Source: Paralvinella palmiformis
Taxonomy: Eukaryota; Annelida; Polychaeta; Terebellida; Alvinellidae
Length of the DNA: 64,000 bases
Direction of reading: 5' to 3'
Assembly (NCBI GenBank): GCA_025642065.1
Contig: JAODUP010000104.1
Span: forward strand, 186,001 to 250,000
Below, one piece after another: positions 11,133 to 22,614 of this stretch. The notes below the pieces were generated by a model. The model was not told the origin of the DNA, made no database searches, and saw nothing but the letters and a program-made list of their open reading frames with translations. A program made the translations under genes and the position numbers. How positions within the stretch are numbered: the first letter of the stretch is position 1; every line of letters starts with the position of its first letter.

Positions 11133-11562
11133 TAGTTGAGGGAGTCGTCTCTGCTAATTTAAAACGTTCTGTTCATGTCAATGAGCTGAATAAGCCTCTA
11201 CAGTGAATTTATCGTCCTGAAACTGCTCTTCTACGTGTTAAAAATGACACATTCCACAGCATTTGTCACCGAAAGGCAGTGGCATTTACATTACTTGACC
11301 TGTCAGCTACTTGTGACACCGTGGACCATAATGCCCTACAACGTAGGTTGAAACAGATGTTTTCCAAACCAATAAAATTTAAAAAATCTAAATGCTTAAT
11401 TAAAAAAAGGCCTTGTACTATACTGTTTTCGCTCCTATCTATCTGAGAGGGAACAGTATGTGTCAAGACGTCTCAGATGCGATTGGTCTCATTTTCTGTG
11501 TTCCACAAGGGGTCGGTTCACTCCCTACTGTTTGTCCTCCGTACAGTCTCTATTGTCATATA

Positions 11563-11752
11563 GGGGGCGCCTCCGTGGTCTAGCGGTAGCGTGTTGGACC
11601 ACAGATCACTACCACCCGTGTTCGAATCTCGGCGTGGGCATATCTGAAGGTTGTTTCGTCCTTGACATCGCCTCATTACATTTGGAGGTCGCTCGGCCCC
11701 TTTAGCCTAACATGTGCACAAAAGTAGCCGTAAAACACCATTCATCATCATC
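11563..11752 (+). mobile_element. SINE family 1, full length
   Basis: Begins 'ggcgcctccg', A box near 'tggtctagcggtagc' (11,576), B-box-like 'gtgttcgaatc' (11,618), conserved 'ggaggtcgctcggccc' body and a '(atc)n' tail after 'gtaaaacacc'. It sits inside the LINE reverse transcriptase. The flanks 'ctattgtcatata' and 'tactgccattata' look like a diverged target duplication. Arm B has a single uninterrupted version at about 19,355-19,385. Confidence 0.9.
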
Positions 11753-12531
11753 TACTGCCATTATAGCACGGCGTTATGTTATATCGATACATATGTATGC
11801 AAATGATACGCATCTTTCTACTACAATGAAGATAACGAATGTAACAAGCAGGGAAGAATCACTTGACAAATTGAATACATGCATCTCTGAAATTAGATTA
11901 TTGCTCGACAGGAACCCCTTGAATGTAATGATAATAAAACGGATATGGTCAATTTTACGCTATTTCTACGCTGTTAAAGAAAATGTAATGTATGTTAGTC
12001 ACATATGAATATCAATAAGCCAGTTTGTGAGAAACCTCGGGGTAATGTTTGATCAAACACTGAGTACGAAACAGCACATAGCCCATATGTAAATCATCAT
12101 TAATCCAACTACGAAGTATTAGACGTTTGAAGCCTCATTTATCTACTGATGCCCTCAAGACTGTGGCACATGCGTTCATTGCACCGAGGATAGATTACGG
12201 CAACTCAATCTTCACGGGAATACCAGCCATATATGTTTGCCACCTGCAACGCATACAACATTGTATTAAAGATACTACTGATCACATAGAAAGCGGTGTA
12301 TGACTTCGTGCTACCTTATATATGTGAACTGGTACACCTAAGACAGTAAACAACACGTGCATCTAATGGGGTCAGATAATCGGTCACTGCTGAAGATTCC
12401 AATGACTAGACATCATTGATGGGGAACGTGTCGTAAGGTTTCTTGTACAGGCCATTATAAATATTTATGCGTTTTCATATTACTTTGTAAAAACTACTTC
12501 CGCCCCCCCCCCCCACACACACACACCAAAT

Positions 12532-12832
12532 TAGGCGTGAATGAACGTTCACTTAGTGACGAACAGAAAGGTATGAGGATTAGCTGTTAGGTTCGAGTAA
12601 ATCATAGTATTTACTCAGGTTTGAGACGTTCTAGTCCATTGTGCAGTATTGCTACTTTGTTTTTATTTAAGCTAATTCACTTAACTGATATCATACGGAG
12701 TTAGTGTACATTGTCTCACGTGGTCAACAAACTGGTTAACACACCGAGGGTCTATAAAGGCCTAACTTTTTATTTAGGTTAAAGAACTTCGACGCCAGAC
12801 TAGTCGGACGTGTATCGATATATCGGCAAATT
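12532..12832 (+). mobile_element. LTR-like repeat X, copy 2 (partial)
   Basis: Aligns with 4,631-4,985 and with the reverse complement of 61,440-61,745. It includes the 'ttagctgttaggttcgagta' start, a degraded TATA region ('gtctataaaggcc') and the 'cagactagtcggacgtgtat' end block. Unlike copy 1 it keeps about 40 more upstream bases in common with the 61-kb copy. Homology stops just after 'gtatcgata'. Confidence 0.7.
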
Positions 12833-13885
12833 CAACGGGCGACCACTGGTTAGATTTTTTTAAACTAAGGTCTTTAGAGGGTCAAATATTATAAAATAAT
12901 TAATAACATTTTAAATCTTTCAAGTCACGTTTTGACGACATTAGAAACAAACTTACTAAGTAAGGAACGTACATTCGTTCAAACCCCAAACATTTAAGTT
13001 TATTTTCTTATTATGTTGGGCACATTCACACCTTTACAAACATATTAATTCTATTTAATTATCGTTGGTTGGGGTGTTTTCTAAACACCGGGTTATGTAA
13101 GTTCACAAGTAGAATAAAGAGATTAAAATAACACACCTCCTTTGTTAAAAAGAACTAAAGGATCAAGTGCGTGGCTTCCTATTGAAAATTGTGTTTATAA
13201 ACCTCGATCAATATGGTAACGTTAGAATTAAAAATAAAGGGGACGTTAAAAACCCCCTGAGGACGTAAAACACTCTGGCAGTGACCACCCTCAGGGGTAT
13301 TTCGGGTACATCTTTCTGTAGTGCTCCTCTGTGTGTGTGCTGGTGGAGGAGATTCCACAACCACTCCAACATAGAGGCTGTGTCGAATAAACGACAGCCT
13401 GGGGGGATGACCCCCCCCCCCCCAAACGTAAAGTTAGACATTCTATGCAACCTGATAAAGACTTGAATATGTCGTTGCTATTGGGTTGAGTCCTGTTGTA
13501 TCGCTGCTGCTAGTATTCATCTGAATTTAGTCGGATTTATGCTAATATTATTCATACACATATTACTTTTCCATTTTAGGCTTAATCTTTATTGATAAAT
13601 TATTGGCCGTAAGGCTCAGCACAAAGTCTGGTTTTGTTTGAATGATAGTTTCTTGTTTATATTTCGATTATCCTCTTCTGGATTAGTTTAGAAATTTTTC
13701 TTTCTTTCATTTATTCCTAATTATAACGGTAATTAAATTATACATGCAATTAAATATATTTTTAATCAGTTTGGAGTCATAATTATTGTTTGAATGAAAG
13801 TATAACGCCTGTGCCAGCGCCTTAAATATCTTTATAAAACACACACGCACGTACGCGCGCGCGCACACACACACGTTACATTTAA
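12833..13885. other. No gene recognised
   Basis: AT-rich sequence lacking an arm-B counterpart. Overlapping short frames on both strands at 13,179-13,466 have no family resemblance; a poly-C tract lies at 13,410-13,423. A (CG)/(CA) mixed microsatellite runs at 13,841-13,874. Confidence 0.55.
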
Positions 13886-13899
13886 TCTGTATAATCAGG

Positions 13900-13941
<42 letters not shown>

Positions 13942-13992
13942 CCTGAAGATTTCAGGTAATATACATATTACCTGATTATGCAGATTAACTGT
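13886..13992. mobile_element. Foldback MITE, copy 1
   Basis: Left end 'taatctgtataatcaggtaa' and right end 'ttacctgattatgcagatta' are inverted repeats. Between them lie an expanded (AT)n tract and an internal palindrome 'acctgaagatttcaggt'. About 107 bp, with no coding capacity. A second copy with the same ends lies at 17,686-17,832. Confidence 0.8.
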
Positions 13993-14428
13993 AGCATATT
14001 TACATATAGTTTATTGGTGCATACAATTCGATGATGATGATCTCACTTATATAAAGAGAACGGTAATTTGTTTTCATTTCAAAAGGTTTCTTAAATGTTT
14101 ATATATTAAAAATAATGAACTTTCTTCCACTTGAAATTTGCTAGTCTTTGTGGTTGGCTGTGCATTCCTGTAAATAATCATACATACGTTGCTGGAGTAC
14201 TATAGAATAAACGATTTGGGCGACACAAACCCAGTTAGTGACACCGGTTAGGATAGAATTATTATTATTATTATTATTATATAAAAGCAATACATTATTT
14301 AAAGTTCATGAGAAAAGCCAAATGTGTCTTTGTGACTATGTGAAATCGACATATGAAACACGCACCTGATAACACAAGTAGGTGTCGTCGATAGGTTATT
14401 GTAGAATGTAAATGTTGTAAATATCCCC

Positions 14429-14603
14429 GTTTTACGGCCACTTTTGTGCACAAGGTAGGCTAAATGGGCCGAGCGACCTCCACAAAGGTAATGAAGCGAA
14501 GTGAAAGATGACACACCCATCTGACATAGCCCGGCCAGGGTTTTAACCCAAGTGCTATAGATCTGTGGTGAACCTTGCTACCAGTTAGGCCATGGAGGCG
14601 CCC
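14429..14603 (-). mobile_element. SINE family 1, full length
   Basis: The reverse complement runs from 'gggcgcctccatgg' through 'gtagcaaggttcaccacaga' to the conserved body and 'tggccgtaaaac' end. It lies in the part of arm A that arm B lacks. Confidence 0.8.
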
Positions 14604-15329
14604 TACATTATTGTAGAACGGTGGTATGATGGTATCATGTAGAATTATAATATGATGTAATGGTGATGCCACATTAGTACGGTTGTACGATAGTATTGTA
14701 TCATTCTATAGTACGATTGTACAATGCTATGTTACGGTCCATACAAATTGGGAAAGAAATTAAATAAAAGTTTAATATTCAGAATTAGATGACAAAGTTT
14801 GTTCGATGATACTTTGGCTAAATTATGCATGTGGATAATATAAAGAGATAACTATTTCTCATAAATCATTCATGAACAATTTACTTGACATGCGGGATAT
14901 TTGACAGATCATTTGTTTCTATATTGAAACAAATATACTGATTAATTACAATTCATTACAAAATATCCGATACATTATACTTATATAGAATTAGTTTTCA
15001 TTTAGAATTGCACTACCTATGTCCTCATAAAGCTGGAAATTTGACAAAAGTTCTTGCACATATGATTATTGACATTAAAACCTTTTAGTCCTTTCCTCAG
15101 TGACCATGAACTTCATCAACTTTGGGTGCGATTGCTATGCCACATCATTAATTTAAAGGTTTACAACAATATTGACAATCTTGTAATGGAACAGAAAGTG
15201 GCTGACCAACCGACAGAATGTACCAGCAATGAGCAGCCATTTGCGTATATCTATACTATTCCTAAACTGCAGAATTGGCAGCTATCACCCAGTAACTTTT
15301 AGGAAGTTGTGCCTTGACAATTATAATCT

Positions 15330-15455
15330 CGATGTGGGTATATCTGAAGGGTGTTTCATCGTTGACTTCGTTTCATTACATTTGGAGGTCGCTCGGCCAT
15401 TTAGCCTACCTTGTGCACAAAAGTGGTTGTAAAACATCAATCATCATCATCGAAG
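15330..15455 (+). mobile_element. SINE family 1, 3' two thirds
   Basis: Starts at 'atgtgggtatatctgaaggg', just after the normal B box, and continues through 'ttggaggtcgctcggcc' to an '(atc)n' tail. The tRNA-like head is missing, so it is transcriptionally dead. Confidence 0.8.
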
Positions 15456-15879
15456 AAGTGAACAACAACTTATACCTGAGATGCCGACCAATACCATAGT
15501 AACACACTCATATATGTCTTGCCTTGTATAGTAGAAGTTGTTTCAACGTGACTTGTGAAGTAGGCGTGTATTGTATTGGGATTTTCTGCTAGGTTTTTTC
15601 ATCTTGAAATAAGGATCTATTCCATCAGAAATCATACCTGATTCCTTATTTTTTGCCAAACTGAAATTTGTTGACAATGGTTCATGGAACATTAGTTTGA
15701 AGACCACTGCACCCATCTTGATGATCCATAATATATCGGCTTTTCAGTATCCTCTTGTGTATGTTAAGCAGTTAGCAGTGGTTTTGTCTTTGGGATAACA
15801 ATGAAGCTGTGGTACACACCAGATGCTGGAATTGAATGCAGATGAAGATCACACAGATGTCGTAGATGTGGGATGATAC

Positions 15880-17640
15880 TATTTGCACTTTAAAGGCTAA
15901 GTCTTTTTTTAATTATCAACTGTCTTTTTTATCTTGGGTGATAATTGTTCATGTAGCTATTATCTATCGATCACACCCAACTAAGAAAAATGGTCTGAAA
16001 GTTGCAGATTTCTGCAAGTAAGTTTCAGAATTTGTTGAGTTTCTTGCTACCAACAGTGGCCATCTCTTGATCGTAGGTAATTTCAGTGTACAAAGGGATT
16101 GCCAGAGGAATGCACATACCAAATAACAACTGGCTAACATTCTTAGATCTGCCACTCTTAGACAGCAAGTGGAAGGAAGAACATACATATATGGTCATAT
16201 CTTTAATCTTATCATCTCCCTTCGTGATTATAATTTGATCCAGGGTGTGTCTACGTATTCCATGCTGCTAGATCATTTACTTATTAGCATTGATATATCA
16301 GAAAAGATTTGTTCCAAGTAAAGTTGTTTCATACAGGAATAATATATTTATTGACCATGATCCCTTTCGTGCTGATCTCGGGTTCTTTTCAATGACATTG
16401 GAATCACCAGATGATATAATTGAGGGGCCCTGTAGATTGGCATACAGCTTTAAGAATAAAGGAAATGCCAAGAAGATCACTTTTCTATGTTACAATAAGA
16501 ACATACAAGACACAAAGAAGTTATCGTGAGTGGCTGTGAACAAGGACCGGTTTGTGTGTTCATTAAGAAATGTTCAAAGTAAGTAAAATTAAAGTTGAAA
16601 ATACTCTTGCCTCTCTCAAATCAGAATATTACAGTAAAACACCAAAGGAAAATCAAAGGGATGTTTTCAGTGCTGTGAATAAAGTATTACATAAAAGTTA
16701 CACTGTCCTTCCAATTATTATCAACTCGGATAAAGATATGGCCCATTGTTTTAATAACTTATTCTGTCAAAAGATACAAAAGAGACATGATGGTTTCCCT
16801 TCCATGACCTTATCACAGGGTATGCCATTGGTAGAAGAGTCCTGCATGTCTATGATGAATACATTTGAACATTTTGCACAGATTGATATCAGACAGTTGC
16901 TAAAACGGTCATCTAATGTTTTCTGTTCAGTTTACCCGGTGCCTACATAACTCGCAAAGTGTCTGGATATTCTGATAAGCCAGATTACAAAGGTAGTTAA
17001 TAAATCATTATCTCTGGTTGTTTTCCCAAGATCCATAAAATCTGCCTTATCAATTAAACGTATACCAACACAACCAAATACACACCAATCAAAACTTTCG
17101 TCGGAATCTGACATTTGTGTCTGTCAACTGGTCAAGACGCTTGGAAACAAGCTGTGGCACTACATGATGTTTGGCAAAGATGACGTCACAGAATAACCCC
17201 TAGTGAGTGTAGTACACACTAGCAATGGCTCGTGAAAGTTCAGAAATTAATAACTTTGGGATCGTTTTAATGGAAATATGATAGCTGGTGGTTAGAATTG
17301 TTTTGAGTGTGGTCGTGCATCTGATAGGGAATACAATGGTTATTTGTTACGTTATATTTACTTCGAAATGTGAAATTTCTCTTCCCGTCAACTTTAAGAA
17401 TATCCACTGTTTAAAATCATTGTTGACGAAAGAAGTACTCATTACTGTAGTCCATGCCTTTGTTACATAGCATATAGACTATTGTAACTCCCTGTTATAT
17501 GGCACATCTGCGTATAACATCAATTAATAATGCTGCCCGCATAGTGGCAAATACTCGAATATTTCTTCAAAATGCTTGTGGAGAAGGGTTGGCTAAAGTT
17601 TGTCAACAAGTGGAAAAACCTATCTAGATCCATATGAGTT
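15880..17640 (+). pseudogene. Degenerate Jockey/CR1/L2-group LINE (endonuclease to RT C-terminus)
   Basis: Plus-strand frames in order give an endonuclease part (FLATNSGHLLIVGNFS at 16,040-16,090, then TYIYGHIFNLIISLRDYNLI at about 16,180-16,240). Next comes a linker (DHDPFRADLG at about 16,355), then VENTLASLKSEYYSKTPKEN at 16,595-16,655 and CFNNLFCQKIQ at 16,745-16,780. A thumb-side segment near 16,960-17,060 follows, then LTKEVLITVVHAFVT and a YCNSLLYGT-like stretch at 17,425-17,500. The palm with the catalytic aspartates is deleted between about 17,150 and 17,250. Multiple stops and frame changes rule out activity. It matches the APE-type LINE order and occupies the spacer between the inverted arms. 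Confidence 0.82.
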
Positions 17641-17685
17641 ACTATTTATGGGCTTAAAACTAGGCACCTAAGATATACATATATA

Positions 17686-17832
17686 TGTTAAAGTTAATCT
17701 GTATAATCAGGTAATATGTATATTACTTGAAATTTTCAGGTAATCTATATTAAATCTCAGTTAGCAATAGACGTATTACCTGAATATTTCAGGTAATATA
17801 TTTATAACCTGATTATACAGATTAACCGTAAT
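17686..17832. mobile_element. Foldback MITE, copy 2
   Basis: Ends 'gttaatctgtataatcaggt' and 'acctgattatacagattaac' are perfect inverted repeats of 20 bases. Inside are two further 'acctga-ttcaggt' palindromes. About 147 bp, non-coding. The flanks contain AT-rich 'atatatgttaaa' and 'cgtaatatatat', so a target duplication is hard to define. Confidence 0.85.
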
Positions 17833-17839
17833 ATATATA

Positions 17840-18519
17840 CAGATATATATTAATTTCCAAGTCTTACTTGTTGAGAATATTTCCTCGGTTTGTGTGAAGC
17901 CGGTGTTGGGTTGAAGTAATCTAAGTTGTCCCCTCTGCCTAACTGGCAGCCCTTATATAGGGAAATGTTGGATAATTTGTTCAGAGATGACTGTGTTCCT
18001 ATGACATGAAGGTAATATTGAAATAATAGGTACCAGCATAACAGTAATTATTAACATTGGATTAAGTAATTTAATAAATGCCACCATATGCTAACTTGTG
18101 ATTAAGACTTCGTTAATTGCCATGCAGGACAATTAGGGTTGTTTGACTGTTAGACTTTAATTACAAAACGTGTGTTGACACCATGAAAGGCAACAATCAC
18201 AGATCTTACCATGGCGATTAAATTGAACATACACATTGTTAGCATAGCATTAAGCATCATTCCCTGAAAGTTGAATATTATCATTTAAATATATACAACT
18301 TTCCTCGTGCTGAGTCACTTACGGGAAAACTGTGAGATCTTGCTCACACCATCACCAAAATACTATCATTATCTATCTTTATACATCATCCATTCAAACT
18401 GGAATTTAGCGTCCGGTTGTAGCATGTCTATGTATAGATTGTGATGACATCTATTACATAATAATGTGTGAACATATTTGGTATACTTCATAATGATAAG
18501 ATGTCATAATACATTAATC

Positions 18520-18522
<3 letters not shown>
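17840..18522. other. No gene recognised
   Basis: AT-rich unique-looking sequence. No open frame of note, no repeat recognised. Confidence 0.6.
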
Positions 18523-18612
<90 letters not shown>

Positions 18613-18636
18613 AGAGAGAGAGAGAGAGAGAGAGAG
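18523..18636. repeat. (AT)n-(AG)n microsatellite
   Basis: About 27 AT pairs followed by about 25 AG pairs, one interruption. Abuts the inner edge of arm B. Confidence 0.95.
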
Positions 18637-19128
18637 TAAACAATAGGGATCAATCACGGGCGTATATCTCATATATGTGTACATTATGATAAAGTTAAAC
18701 TTCAGGATACATGCTGGTCGATATATGTTAGCGTTACCAGTTGCCAATAAACCTGAACATATAAACGTAATATAGTGGTGTAGATCATAGACTGAAAGGG
18801 CCTAGGTTCTAGGCCTTGTCACTGAGAAAAGGACAAAAAGGTTTTGATCATCATATGTGCAAGAAGCTACGTGAAATTTCCAGCTTAATGAAGACGTAGA
18901 TGGTGCAATTCCAAATGGACACTATTCTATGTAGTCTAATGTATTGAATATTTTGTACTTAATCGGAATTGATCAGTAAATTTGTTTCAATATAGAAACG
19001 AATGAACTGTTAAATATTGCGCATGTCAAGTAAAATGTTCATGAATGATTTATCACAAATAATTATCTCTTTATTGTACTCACATGCGTAATTTAGCCAA
19101 AACATGTTTAGAATAAGTATCATCGAAC

Positions 19129-20140
19129 TTAATTTGTCATTTGATTTTGAATATTAAACATTACCCTGAGGTTCCTCACAAAATTGACCAAATCCGTTTT
19201 ATTATCATTGACATTCAAGAAGTTCGTGCCAACCTGTAATCTAATTTCGGAGATGCATTTATTTAATTTTGCAAGAAATTCTGCTCTGCTTGTTACATTT
19301 GTTAATTCCATTGCTGCGTATCACCTGCATACGTATGTATGCATATACCATAACGGCGTGCTATAATGGCAGTAGAGACTGTACAGAGGACAAACAGAAG
19401 GGATCAACGAATTGACCCCTGTAGAATACGGAAAATGAGACCAATTGCATCTGAGACAGCTTGATGCATACTCTGTCCTCTCAGATAGATAGCAGCGAAC
19501 AGAATTTAGTACAAGGCCTTTGAGTCTAAACACCGGAGTTGTTTGGCTGAAATCGTTGAAATGAAATGTTTTTTTTTTTAAATCATGCAGTTTGATTTTT
19601 ACATTTTATATTATGTTTCAGCCTTTCTTTGCAAGATATTATGGCCCATGTTGTCAAAAGTAGCTGACAGATCAAGTAATATCAATGCTACATCCTCTCG
19701 GTCATAACTGTTGCGGAGTATGTCATTTTTAACACGTAGAAGAGCAGTTTCAGTACTGTGAAGAGCACGATAAATTGACTGTAGATGCTCACTTAGCTCA
19801 TTACCATGAACATAACGTTTTAAATTAGCAGAGACAACTCCCTCAATTAACTTCGAGATGAAGGATAAATTAGAGACAGGTTGCTACTTTCTGTCCAGAC
19901 ACGGATTCTTCATTAAGCGTGCCACTTTTACAGAGTTCATCATAGCAGGAAACGATTCACTACTTAATGCCAATTTACTGTTTTCGTCATGGGTACACTA
20001 AGTACATGGAAACAGTCTTTGATCAGCCATGTTGGGGCGGAGTCCAATTCATAGAAAGCATTAGAGGATTTCCCGATACGCTTCGTGACGTCTGTTTCGG
20101 AGAGTGGTGTACAACTGTCCATATGATAGTTATAGCTTAT
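19129..20140 (-). pseudogene. Degenerate L2/Jockey-type LINE reverse transcriptase, arm-B copy
   Basis: Inverted partner of the LINE at 10,650-12,045, seen in its uninterrupted form. The minus strand gives FLAKLNKCISEIRLQVGTNF and NVNDNKTDLVNFVRNLRVMF (19,130-19,300). Further upstream lie remnants of the 'DLSATFDNMGH'-like catalytic region near 19,640-19,690. The element is cut at about 19,150 where sequence matching 14,765 begins, so its C-terminus is lost. Stops and frame changes make it inactive. Confidence 0.8.
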
Positions 20141-20159
20141 GTTCTGGTCTAATTGGTCT

Positions 20160-21242
20160 TGTTCGGGTGTTTAAAACCTCTCCCTAATAATTTGGATTTT
20201 CTGCTGAAAATACATTATGAAACCTTCCGCCGTCTCTTCATAAGAGTTATATCTATCTGGTACTATGTTTATGGATTGAATTAGCAGCTAAATTCTAATT
20301 AGAAGCGTTCAGTCTGTAGAAGTGATACACAGTGTGATAATGCACTGTACGATTTACTTAAGTACATGTAGTATGATACATCAGAACGAATGGCAGAACG
20401 TTTTCAAGAGGTAGCGAAAAAGACAATAAATGTCGACAAGGTTACACGGAACTTTGGTACATCTGAAACATGCATGTGTACACAAATCCGGCATATACGG
20501 GGTGTTGTAATATAATTAAGACATATGGATTCCATCTTACCGGGTTCCCCCTCCCCCCGCCCCGAGTTCTAATCAAAATGTAGCTAAGCACCCGATGTTT
20601 TTTTTCACGTAAGAAAAAAACAATTTGTAAGAGTATTTATAGACATTAATACAATAATAGGTATTAGTTGTAGTGGAGTAGGATACATTCCATGAAATGA
20701 ATAACTAACACATACACACACACACACACACAAACAAACAATTTTACCACACACATACACACTCACACACACATACACGCAAATACACATTACATCTAGC
20801 TGTACACTTCTAAGCTAATTTGACATTATAATTCTGATAGATCTAAAAGGTATGTCGTGCCAATTTCCCAATAAAAGCCCCAACATTTGCTGTGGTGCTG
20901 TCCTGTAAGGCTGAGCGCATCTTTTCTGGTGTTAATTAATTCGTATACTAGTCACATAACATTTAATTTCTTACTTAAGTGGCAAATTTAACTGCTCATT
21001 GCTCGAGCTCACTGCTTATTGCTCGAGTCGTCTCGTACGACCGCCATTTAATTTCTTTTCAACTAGATCACCACAAAAACTTTCTTGTTTGTGATTATTT
21101 ATTCCCACGAGACTATTTATACACATGAATAACTGTAGATTGCTGCATAAAATAATTAACATGCATATATTCTAAGATGACTAGAGTATAGAATTACGCA
21201 CGCACACACACATATATATACACGGACGCACAACACACAGAT
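20160..21242. other. Arm-B sequence without recognised gene
   Basis: Partly alignable, inverted, with 9,470-10,640. It includes (CA)n tracts at 20,709-20,731 and 20,745-20,790. Small open frames here are shadows or repeat artefacts. Confidence 0.5.
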
Positions 21243-21350
21243 ATAATTTGACAACACGGTTTACATTCAGCAATTTGCTTATACATAAGAACATTTCGAC
21301 AGCACAGATGCTGACCTCAGCTTCATTCTGGGTTCAAATAACTAAACAAA
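21243..21350 (-). mobile_element. LTR-like repeat X, short fragment
   Basis: The plus strand matches part of 61,285-61,415 ('tgctgacctcagctt-attctgggtt'). By the orientation used for copy 1 it is on the minus strand. It ends against a long (AT)n tract and has no counterpart at the matching place in arm A, so it is probably a later insertion or remnant. Confidence 0.6.
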
Positions 21351-21369
21351 TCCAACCTACACCAACACG

Positions 21370-21490
<121 letters not shown>

Positions 21491-21683
21491 TAAAGGAAAA
21501 TTATTCCTGAACTGTTTAAAAGAAGAAAAATTCACTGATATGCTCAGTTAGGCACGTTTGTGATCACATTTGAAGTCTGCTTCACTCTAACCGCACACAA
21601 ACAATTTTCAGTAAAGAATTTCGAAAGAGATGCATAGTTTGAGCATATTACAGGGGGGGGATTTATCTTTTTTTCATATCGGG

Positions 21684-22061
21684 CTATAGCAAGTCCTCAC
21701 GAACAAATACAAAGTCACATCCTCCGAGGTACAATTCTTTTATAAAAAAGTTCAATTCCTTGACCTTTTTATATCCCTTGTGCCGCATGAAATCTGCATA
21801 TTCACTCTTGTCCTTGCCATGTTTATATTCCACCGTCAACACTGCAATATCTAACTTATCAAAAGGAATCGACTTTAAGATGGGTAGCTCCATTCCTTCG
21901 ACATCCAGACTGAAATAGTCGATTCTGGTTCTGTTTAGTGCTAGCATAAGGGAATATAATGGGAAACAGTAAGAGTCATGAATCAGATGTTGGTCCTGCT
22001 GTGATATCTTCGTGTCAGTTACCAGACGTCCTTCACCCATTGTATGTTCTTTGAACTGCAT
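21684..22061 (-). CDS. Star/FkbM-like protein, exon 3 (main gene)
   Basis: Terminal exon of the minus-strand gene whose exon 2 is at 22,343-22,537 and probable exon 1 at 36,716-37,111. The acceptor AG is at 22,063-22,062, phase 0; 125 codons then TAG. It carries DYFSLDVEGMELPILKSI, with the aspartate and EG pair typical of FkbM-type domains, and ends YLGGCDFVFVREDLL. Joined with the other two exons the product is about 322 residues, a usual length for invertebrate Star-like proteins. Compared with the arm-A copy the first two thirds are almost identical and the last third is clearly diverged. Downstream sequence aligns with 8,180-8,290; no canonical AATAAA was seen close to the stop. Confidence 0.85.
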   Translation of the reverse strand: MQFKEHTMGEGRLVTDTKISQQDQHLIHDSYCFPLYSLMLALNRTRIDYFSLDVEGMELPILKSIPFDKLDIAVLTVEYKHGKDKSEYADFMRHKGYKKVKELNFFIKELYLGGCDFVFVREDLL

Positions 22062-22342
22062 CTACAATAAAAGAAAAGCAAAACTGAGCAATTTTCTTGG
22101 AAAATCTTGAACAATACTAATAATGATAGAATCTGATAAATGGTTGATTATATTTGCCGAAATCAAATTGAACAAAATAATAGTTATTGTGATGCCCGTT
22201 ATGTGTATTCTTGAAATCGTCATATAAATTTAGATGCCATAATACACATACGATATACGTCCTCTGAACTGTGTTACCGTGATTGTTTAATGATCAGCTA
22301 CTTAATCTCTGGTGAAGATCATAAGTGATCAAAGAACCTTAC

Positions 22343-22537
22343 CTTTATTGGATATTCTTCTGGACTCAAGCATGCGTTGATTGAATAACATTTCCTGTTC
22401 TTGCCGCGAACCTGAAGATAGTAGGAAGGATCCATCTCAATCAGCAAACCATTCCAACTTTGCTTCTGTTCCAACCAGATTGTGTTTGACGATCTCTCTC
22501 CGTCCAGGGCACCACATTCAACAAAGAATCCTTGTTT
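22343..22537 (-). CDS. Star/FkbM-like protein, exon 2 (main gene)
   Basis: 195 nt, phase 0 at both ends: acceptor gatgcag| and donor aag|gtaagg read on the minus strand. It encodes 65 residues beginning KQGFFVECGALDGE, the motif I of the FkbM-type domain, and ending in a segment with CYSINACLSPEEYPIK. The preceding exon at 36.7 kb ends in ILKHK, which fits the family pattern of a basic ILK segment directly before GFFVECGALDGE. Two synonymous differences separate it from the arm-A exon. The intron before exon 3 is 281 nt and nearly identical between the arms. Likely a Golgi/ER luminal domain of a type II membrane protein. Confidence 0.85.
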
Positions 22538-22568
22538 CTGCATCAAACAAGAAACTAAATAAAATTTT

Positions 22569-22572
<4 letters not shown>

Positions 22573-22614
<42 letters not shown>

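Larger units (their letters stand above)
10650..12460 (+). pseudogene. Degenerate L2/Jockey-type LINE reverse transcriptase, arm-A copy
   Basis: Scattered frames along the plus strand together spell an apurinic-endonuclease-class non-LTR reverse transcriptase. They include a segment ending LIKDCFQVL, then KSAKVTRLMKTLCLD and HQPVSNLSFSSKLIEGV at 10,820-10,930, then LLDLSATCDTVDHNALQRRL at 11,290-11,350. Beyond the inserted SINE come an ANDTHLSTTM remnant of the catalytic box, EESLDKLNTCISEIRLLLDR at 11,840-11,910, and a C-terminal FVRNLGVMFDQTLS block near 12,025. Frame changes and stops make it non-functional. It is interrupted by an RTE tail (10,938-11,132) and a SINE (11,563-11,752), neither of which is in the arm-B copy. 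Arm B ends its homology at about 12,045 and resumes at 14,765. Confidence 0.85.
1741..15105 (+). repeat. Arm A of a large inverted segmental duplication
   Basis: Read forward, this arm matches the reverse complement of about 18,812-25,330. Anchor pairs are 1,790-1,880 with 25,330-25,205, 2,820-2,930 with 24,210-24,100, 7,325-8,179 with 22,537-21,684, 9,490-9,600 with 21,180-21,080, 10,660-12,045 with 20,130-19,160, and 14,765-15,105 with 19,150-18,812. The outer edge falls in a short (ATT)n tract. The inner edge is near a shared 'gtccttt-cctcagtga'-like stretch. Arm A is twice as long as arm B because of sequence at 4.3-7.2 kb, two retroposon insertions near 11 kb, and 12.05-14.76 kb, which arm B lacks. 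Identity varies from about 99 percent to barely alignable. Confidence 0.85.
15106..18811. other. Spacer between the inverted arms
   Basis: About 3.7 kb between the inner edges of arms A and B. It holds a SINE 3' fragment, a LINE on the plus strand and foldback MITE copy 2, plus unassigned AT-rich sequence at 17,840-18,520. The LINE type resembles the one inside each arm but is a different, longer-diverged copy. Confidence 0.7.

Noticed and set aside
11563..11640. Functional tRNA gene
   Set aside because: A and B boxes are present, but the sequence does not fold into a full cloverleaf and is followed by the SINE body. The same applies to 41,369 and 62,364.
13179..13466. Overlapping frames on both strands that could suggest a small gene
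   Set aside because: No family resemblance, no splice context, includes a poly-C run, and has no arm-B counterpart.
15106..18811. Centre of a perfect palindrome or cruciform
   Set aside because: The arms are separated by 3.7 kb of unrelated sequence, so this is an inverted duplication with a spacer and not a tight palindrome.
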